From Dyadobacter fermentans (lineage in GTDB: Bacteria > Bacteroidota > Bacteroidia > Cytophagales > Spirosomataceae): a stretch of 64,000 bases of DNA. The stretch is taken from contig NZ_JAHXBN010000022.1 of NCBI RefSeq assembly GCF_019924045.1, forward strand, positions 248,001 through 312,000, written 5' to 3'. Positions 59,644 to 64,000 of the stretch are shown here, one piece after another. Each line of letters starts with the position of its first letter. Within the stretch, counting starts at the first letter, position 1. The position numbers and the translations under genes were made by a program. The notes beneath the pieces are model-generated. The model was not told the DNA's origin and made no database searches. It saw nothing but the letters and a program-made list of their open reading frames with translations.

Positions 59644-60006
59644 AGTGTTCAGTTTAAAGTAATGTGTAAACTGATTCCATAGGCCGCAATGCAATGTAGG
59701 TTAATCGGTAATATACTGCTGTTACGTAGGGTGGAGGGGAAATGTGGCGGTGGGAGATGCTATTTTTATTCAAAAAACGGAGTAACTGCCCCGGGAGGGG
59801 CATCCTGTTTATAGAATTACCATTCATAAAACGGAAACCGGCTCCGGAGGAGCCTCCTAAGTTATCAGGAGGCCCCTCCGGAGCCGGTTAAATGGGTGCG
59901 TATTGATATACTGTAAACAGGTGGGCCCGCCGGGCCTGTTCCCGCAATTGTTGCTTGTTAAATGCCGCAGACCTTGAATAATGTCGGCGCTTGAACTACT
60001 GAAATC
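59644..60006. other. Intergenic region with two strong hairpins
   Basis: This 363-base stretch, between the S41 protease start and the iolE stop, contains no gene. It holds a 23-base inverted repeat (59836-59889), a GC-rich hairpin (about 59916-59940), and a short GCCCC/GGGGC hairpin near 59790-59805. The S41 promoter must also lie here. Confidence 0.7.
59836..59889. repeat. 23-base-pair inverted repeat (strong hairpin)
   Basis: The arms 59836-59858 and 59867-59889 pair over 23 positions with one mismatch and an eight-base loop. There is no U-tract on either strand. It resembles a REP/MITE-like intergenic element or a very stable transcription-end structure after iolE. Confidence 0.75.
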
Positions 60007-60909
60007 TTAAATCCCTGTTAATCCCCTGAAAAAATTCCTTGCAATGATAGCGTATTCGAGCGGGTTTGCTTTGGCGGGGTCTTGTTCGGCTTCGAGGACG
60101 ATCCAGCCCGCATAATCGCTTTTTTTGATGATTTCGAAAAGCGATGGGAAATCAATGCAGCCTTCGGAATCGCCGGGGACGGTGAAAACGCCGTTTTTAA
60201 CGGCCGTCAGAAAGCTCAGGCGCTCGTCATGTACGCGTTGCAACACGTTCGGGCGTACGTCTTTCAGGTGTATGTGCGCTGTGCGGCCGATGTACTTGTT
60301 TAATGCGGCTACCGGGTCTTCGCCGGCGAAATGGAAATGCCCGCAGTCGTAGTTCAGGAACACGTAGTCGGGATTGGTTTCGTTGAGCAGCCGGTCGGTT
60401 TCTTCCACGGTTTGAATGCAAGTACCCATATGATGGTGAAATGCGAGTTTCATGCCCCGGTCGCGGGCGATTTTGCCGAGCTCATCCAGGCCGTAGGTGA
60501 AATTGTCCCAGTCTTCACGGGTATTCAGCATTCCTTTGCCTTCGAATACCGGGACATCCATCTGGCCCTGGCAGCTGTTACCCGTTTCGCCACCACCGAT
60601 CACCTTCGCCCCCATTATTTCCAGGAAATCGAGCAGTTTCGTGAAGTTTTCGCGGTTTTCAGCGAAGGATTTCGTTGTCAGCTCGTAGCTGTTCCATTGA
60701 TTACAGATCTGCAAGCCGCGGAGTCCCAGTGCTTTTTTCAGGACATTGGTATCGCGGGGAAATTTGTTGCCGACCTCGCAGCCAGTAAATCCGGCCAGCG
60801 CCATTTCGCTCACACATTGCTCAAATGTATTCTCGCCGCCGAGCTCCGGCATATCGTCGTTGGTCCAGTTGATAGGAGCAACCCCCAGTTTGATGTTTTC
60901 GAAGTTCAT
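60007..60909 (-). CDS. iolE: Inosose dehydratase (2-keto-myo-inositol dehydratase)
   Basis: The 300-residue TIM-barrel protein matches IolE: KLGVAPINWTNDDMPELGG, GCEVGNKFPRD, LAFHHHMGTCIQTVEE and FLNYDCGHFHFAG, with metal ligands on barrel strands, and IVLEAEQDPAKANPLEY near the end. It dehydrates 2-keto-myo-inositol to 3D-trihydroxycyclohexane-1,2-dione, the substrate of IolD encoded just upstream. Length is typical. Confidence 0.93.
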   Translation of the reverse strand: MNFENIKLGVAPINWTNDDMPELGGENTFEQCVSEMALAGFTGCEVGNKFPRDTNVLKKALGLRGLQICNQWNSYELTTKSFAENRENFTKLLDFLEIMGAKVIGGGETGNSCQGQMDVPVFEGKGMLNTREDWDNFTYGLDELGKIARDRGMKLAFHHHMGTCIQTVEETDRLLNETNPDYVFLNYDCGHFHFAGEDPVAALNKYIGRTAHIHLKDVRPNVLQRVHDERLSFLTAVKNGVFTVPGDSEGCIDFPSLFEIIKKSDYAGWIVLEAEQDPAKANPLEYAIIARNFFRGLTGI

Positions 60910-61009
60910 TTTTTTGGAAAGGGATGAAGGGGATGAAAGGGAGGATGGAGGAAGGGGAGGATGGAGGAGAAAAATTCATCCTCCCTTTCTTCCCTTTCCT
61001 CCTTTCTCC
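60910..61009. repeat. Purine-rich inverted repeat between iolD and iolE
   Basis: The plus strand has about 50 bases of almost pure purine (blocks of GGGA, GGATG, GGAGG), a short A-rich loop near 60970, then about 35 bases of almost pure pyrimidine. The two halves can pair, for example GGGAGGATG with CATCCTCCC. The transcript would form a long hairpin between the two cistrons and may separate their expression; such blocks can also form triple helices. Confidence 0.65.
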
Positions 61010-62875
61010 CTATAAAAAGATTCGTTGCGTTTTTTTGTTCTCGCGATAAGTTTCAAATGCTTTTTGCACCGATGCCGATGTCGATATTTCGGCCACAGGC
61101 ACTTCCCACCATGCGTGGTAGCCCTTCACGGTGCGGTAGAGGCTCGTTTCGATGTAAATGACGGTCGTCCGGCCGGCGGTTTTGGCTTGTGCCAATGCGT
61201 TTTCAAGCGACTGCCTGTCGGTAGCGCGGATGACGTTGGCGCCGAGGCTTTCCGCATTTTTGGCAAGGTCCACCGGCAAAAATCCGCCCGACAGCTGGCC
61301 GGTTTCGTTTTCGCGGTATTTGTACATGGTTCCAAAACGCTCGCTGCCGATGCTTTCTGACAACCCTCCGATACTCGCGTAGCCATTGTTATTCAAAAGC
61401 AAAATCGTGAAGCGCACACCTTCCTGAATGGCCGTTACGATCTCGTGGTTGTTCATCAGGTAACCGCCATCACCACAGAGTACGTACACTTCGCGGGTAG
61501 GATCAGCCATTTTAGCACCCAGCCCCGCAGCGATCTCATAACCCATGCAGGAGAAACCGTATTCCAGGTGGAAGTTCTTAGGATCGGTGGCGCGCCAGAG
61601 CTTGTGCAAATCCCCCGGAGCGCTGCCCGATGCGTTGATCATCACATCGCGATCGTCCATGAAGCTGTTCAATGTACCTATCACCACCGCCTGATCGATC
61701 GGTGGAACGGTGCCGTTACCGTCGGCGTAGATTTGCGTTACTTCATCATCCCACGCCTTGTTGATATCAGCCATATGCTGGCGATAATCCGCCGCGACTT
61801 CATGGTTACTCAAAAGTCCCGCGAGTTCTTCCAGGACGGCCTTCGCATCCCCGATCACGGGTAATGCAGCGTGTTTGAAAGCATCAAACTCGCTGATATT
61901 GATATTGATAAAACGGACATCCGGGTTTTTGAAGATCGACTTGGAAGCCGTCGTAAAATCGCTGTAACGCGTGCCGATACCGATGACGAGGTCGGCCTGG
62001 TTGGCCACATCGATAGCATATTTGGTGCCGGTAGCGCCCAAGCCGCCAATGCTGTACGGCGCATCGTAGCGCACGGCACCTTTTCCGGCGAAAGTTTCGC
62101 CGACAGGAATGCCGGTTTTGGAGGCAAATTGATGAAGTGTTTCAGCTGCACCGCTGTAAATAGCCCCGCCACCTGCCACAATCACCGGTTTTTGAGCAGA
62201 TTTGATCCATTCAGCCGCCTTTTGCAAAGTTACCAGGTCAGGACGAGGCCGGCCGACGTGCCATACGCGTTTTTGGAACAATGAATCAGGAAAATCGTAG
62301 GCGTGAGTCTGGACATCCTGCGGCATGGAGAGCGTCACCGCACCCATTTCGGCCTGTGAAGTAAGTACGCGCATTACTTCGGGCAAGGAGTAAATAAGTT
62401 GCTCTGGGCGGTTAATGCGGTCCCAGTACTTGGAAACCGGTTTGAAACAATCATTTACAGAAATATCCTGTGAAGCCGCGCTTTCGAGCTGTTGCAAAAC
62501 CGGGTTAGGCTCGCGGGTAGCGAAAATATCGCCCGGGAGAAGCAGTACGGGCAACCGGTTAATGGTTGCCAATGCGGCGCCTGTGATCATATTGGTAGCG
62601 CCGGGGCCGATGGACGTTGTACAGACGAATGCGCCCAACCGGTTCTTCACCTTCGCATAAGCGACCGCGGTATGGACCATCGATTGCTCGTTACGGCATT
62701 GGTAGTAACGGAAATCCGGGTTTTCCTGCAATGCCTGGCCCAGTCCGGCCACATTGCCATGCCCGAAAATGCCGAAACAGCCGCCGAAATAGAGCTCCTC
62801 GACGCCGTCGCGTTCGATGTACTGGTTTTTTAGAAACATGATGGTAGCCTGTGCTACCGTGAGTCGTTTGGTCAT
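61010..62875 (-). CDS. iolD: 3D-(3,5/4)-trihydroxycyclohexane-1,2-dione hydrolase
   Basis: The 621-residue thiamine-diphosphate enzyme has the three-domain fold of the acetolactate synthase family: RNEQSMVHTAVAYAK (catalytic Glu, about residue 60), a central FAD/Rossmann-like domain with GGLGATGTKYAID, and the ThDP motif LCGDGGYLMNNHEIVTAIQEG...NNNGYASIG (about residues 470-510). It opens the ring of the inosose dehydration product. Its start is 31 bases after the IolJ-like stop. Confidence 0.95.
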   Translation of the reverse strand: MTKRLTVAQATIMFLKNQYIERDGVEELYFGGCFGIFGHGNVAGLGQALQENPDFRYYQCRNEQSMVHTAVAYAKVKNRLGAFVCTTSIGPGATNMITGAALATINRLPVLLLPGDIFATREPNPVLQQLESAASQDISVNDCFKPVSKYWDRINRPEQLIYSLPEVMRVLTSQAEMGAVTLSMPQDVQTHAYDFPDSLFQKRVWHVGRPRPDLVTLQKAAEWIKSAQKPVIVAGGGAIYSGAAETLHQFASKTGIPVGETFAGKGAVRYDAPYSIGGLGATGTKYAIDVANQADLVIGIGTRYSDFTTASKSIFKNPDVRFININISEFDAFKHAALPVIGDAKAVLEELAGLLSNHEVAADYRQHMADINKAWDDEVTQIYADGNGTVPPIDQAVVIGTLNSFMDDRDVMINASGSAPGDLHKLWRATDPKNFHLEYGFSCMGYEIAAGLGAKMADPTREVYVLCGDGGYLMNNHEIVTAIQEGVRFTILLLNNNGYASIGGLSESIGSERFGTMYKYRENETGQLSGGFLPVDLAKNAESLGANVIRATDRQSLENALAQAKTAGRTTVIYIETSLYRTVKGYHAWWEVPVAEISTSASVQKAFETYRENKKTQRIFL

Positions 62876-62906
62876 GTCTTTTGAATATTTACTGTTCGAA
62901 ACAGAG

Positions 62907-63857
62907 TCAGCTGATAATGTCGCTGAAATCGCCCGCCTTGCCCGTGCAACCGAACAGGTCGAATTTTTTCAGCATAAACTTCTTGTATTCCTCCATAAAA
63001 ATCTTCCCCGGGGTAGTGGGGGCGAATTCGTCGGGGCGGTCGCGGAAAAACTCCCGGTTGACCATCGTCCATAGCAAACGCGTGTCGGTGGCAATGTTAA
63101 TCTTGCAGATTCCCAGCGGAATGGCCTTCCTTACTTCTTCTTCCTGCACACCTTTGGCATCGGTTTTCAATCGGCCGCCGGCTGCATTAATGCGTTCTAT
63201 CACTTCCGGCACCACATTGGAGCCGCCGTGCAGCACAAGCGGGAAGCCCGGCAAGCGCTGCCGGATTTCCTCGAGAATATGGAATTGCAAACCCTGCCCA
63301 CCCGAGAATTTGTAGGCACCGTGGCTGGTACCGACGGCAATGGCCAGGCTGTCGCAATCAGTAGCATGCACAAAATCCTCGACTTGCTGAGGATTGGTAT
63401 AAAATGAATGCGCGGCGTCTACGGTCAGATCATCTTCCACACCGGCCAGCACGCCAAGTTCAGCTTCCACACTAATGCCTTTGGCATGTGCTGCGGCCAC
63501 TACGGCTTTGGTACGGGCTACATTTTTTTCAAAATTGTCGTGCGAGGCATCGATCATCACGGAGGTGTAGCCGCCTTTGTCGATAGCATCGAAAATGTGC
63601 TCTTCATACCCATGATCCATGTGGATCGCATACGTCACGTGCGGGTAAATGCGTGCCGCCGCACCTATCATTGACAGGAGCATATCCGCATTCGCGTAGT
63701 CACGTGCGAAGGGCGTAGTTTGTACGATGAAAGGAGCATTGGCCTCTTGTGCTGCGGCGAAAAGGCCATGGATTTCTTCCATGAAAAACACATTCACGGC
63801 CGGTATCGCGTAGCGGCCATAGCACTTTTCGAATAATTGTTTCGTCGTCAGAAGCAT
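62907..63857 (-). CDS. iolJ: Class II aldolase, IolJ-like (6-phospho-5-dehydro-2-deoxy-D-gluconate aldolase)
   Basis: The 316-residue protein has class II fructose-bisphosphate aldolase motifs: PAVNVFFMEEIHG, AIHMDHGYEE (Zn ligand His and the catalytic Asp), VEAELGVLAGVEDD, VGTSHGAYKF, VLHGGSNVVPE and NIATDTRL. In inositol breakdown the corresponding IolJ splits the phosphorylated intermediate to DHAP and malonate semialdehyde. Adjacent iolD and iolE support that role over glycolytic Fba. Confidence 0.85.
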   Translation of the reverse strand: MLLTTKQLFEKCYGRYAIPAVNVFFMEEIHGLFAAAQEANAPFIVQTTPFARDYANADMLLSMIGAAARIYPHVTYAIHMDHGYEEHIFDAIDKGGYTSVMIDASHDNFEKNVARTKAVVAAAHAKGISVEAELGVLAGVEDDLTVDAAHSFYTNPQQVEDFVHATDCDSLAIAVGTSHGAYKFSGGQGLQFHILEEIRQRLPGFPLVLHGGSNVVPEVIERINAAGGRLKTDAKGVQEEEVRKAIPLGICKINIATDTRLLWTMVNREFFRDRPDEFAPTTPGKIFMEEYKKFMLKKFDLFGCTGKAGDFSDIIS

Positions 63858-64000
63858 CTGGTTAGTGGCTTTCGGCTGTCGGCAATCGACAGTCGATCAT
63901 TGGTGGTATGGCCGTTTTTTTTTATCAATACATTTCCCCGAGAACTAAACGCTCCGGACTTCGCTTATCGCCGACAGCCGACAGCCGACAGCCGACAGCC
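63858..64000. repeat. Heptamer direct and inverted repeats at the right edge
   Basis: GACAGCC is repeated four times end to end at 63973-64000, and its inverse GGCTGTC occurs at 63874-63880 next to a CGACAGTCGA near-palindrome. The area upstream of the IolJ gene is therefore a 7-base-period inverted repeat like the one at 55958-56026. The repeat may continue beyond the window. Confidence 0.7.

Noticed and set aside
1..64000. CRISPR arrays, rRNA genes, insertion sequences or transposases
   Set aside because: No regularly spaced repeats, ribosomal RNA sequence or transposase-like protein was found on either strand.

Overview
The window looks like a chromosomal segment of a Bacteroidota bacterium, most likely of the Cytophagales/Spirosomaceae type (Dyadobacter-like). 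The signs are a SusC/SusD pair, a surface protein with a gliding-motility type C-terminal domain (type IX secretion), a DUF6934 protein, near-absence of Shine-Dalgarno sequences, and a periplasmic-lipoprotein-rich gene set. The genus is an inference; no rRNA or marker gene is present.

Positions 1 to about 34,100 are a siphovirus-type (HK97-fold, long non-contractile tail) prophage lying almost entirely on the minus strand. Read right to left it runs: divergent S24-type repressor with two small companions (32,576-34,076, plus strand) and its operator; a tRNA and tRNA-like cluster (31,400-31,950); an early region with HTH, HNH, DUF4373 replication-like protein, SSB and DUF4494 (26,600-31,250); an accessory block with a C5 cytosine methyltransferase carrying a second long overlapping frame, an ASCH protein, a plus-strand membrane protein, a MYG1-like hydrolase, HNH nuclease and ParB-like protein (19,500-26,600); then packaging (small and large terminase), portal, prohead protease, major capsid, connectors, major tail protein, tail chaperones that look joined by a -1 frameshift, tape measure, a 1,579-residue tail-tip protein and modular tail fibres that run off the left edge. 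No integrase, holin or endolysin was seen; they are probably further left. A leader motif, TTTCATCAACAAA, recurs at phage gene junctions and not in host DNA.

Positions 35,268-45,309 hold a host locus: SusC, SusD, a Tat-exported xylose-isomerase-like protein, a two-domain DUF1080 protein, a Tat-exported Gfo/Idh/MocA oxidoreductase and a PmoA (DUF6807) protein. It has no classical glycoside hydrolase; the set fits uptake plus periplasmic cleavage of glycosides by oxidation and elimination (3-keto chemistry), which is an inference. From 45,387 to 55,949 come mixed host genes: DUF6934 with a 53-residue partner, cupin, Dabb protein, HxlR regulator, GH9 cellulase, glutaryl-CoA-dehydrogenase-like enzyme, thioredoxin-fold protein, acetyltransferase, PlsC and acyl-ACP desaturase. 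From 56,038 to the right edge the minus strand carries a type IX secreted protein, an S41 lipoprotein protease and part of an inositol catabolic operon (iolJ-iolD-iolE order). Several strong intergenic inverted repeats, some with a 7-base period, mark the host part.
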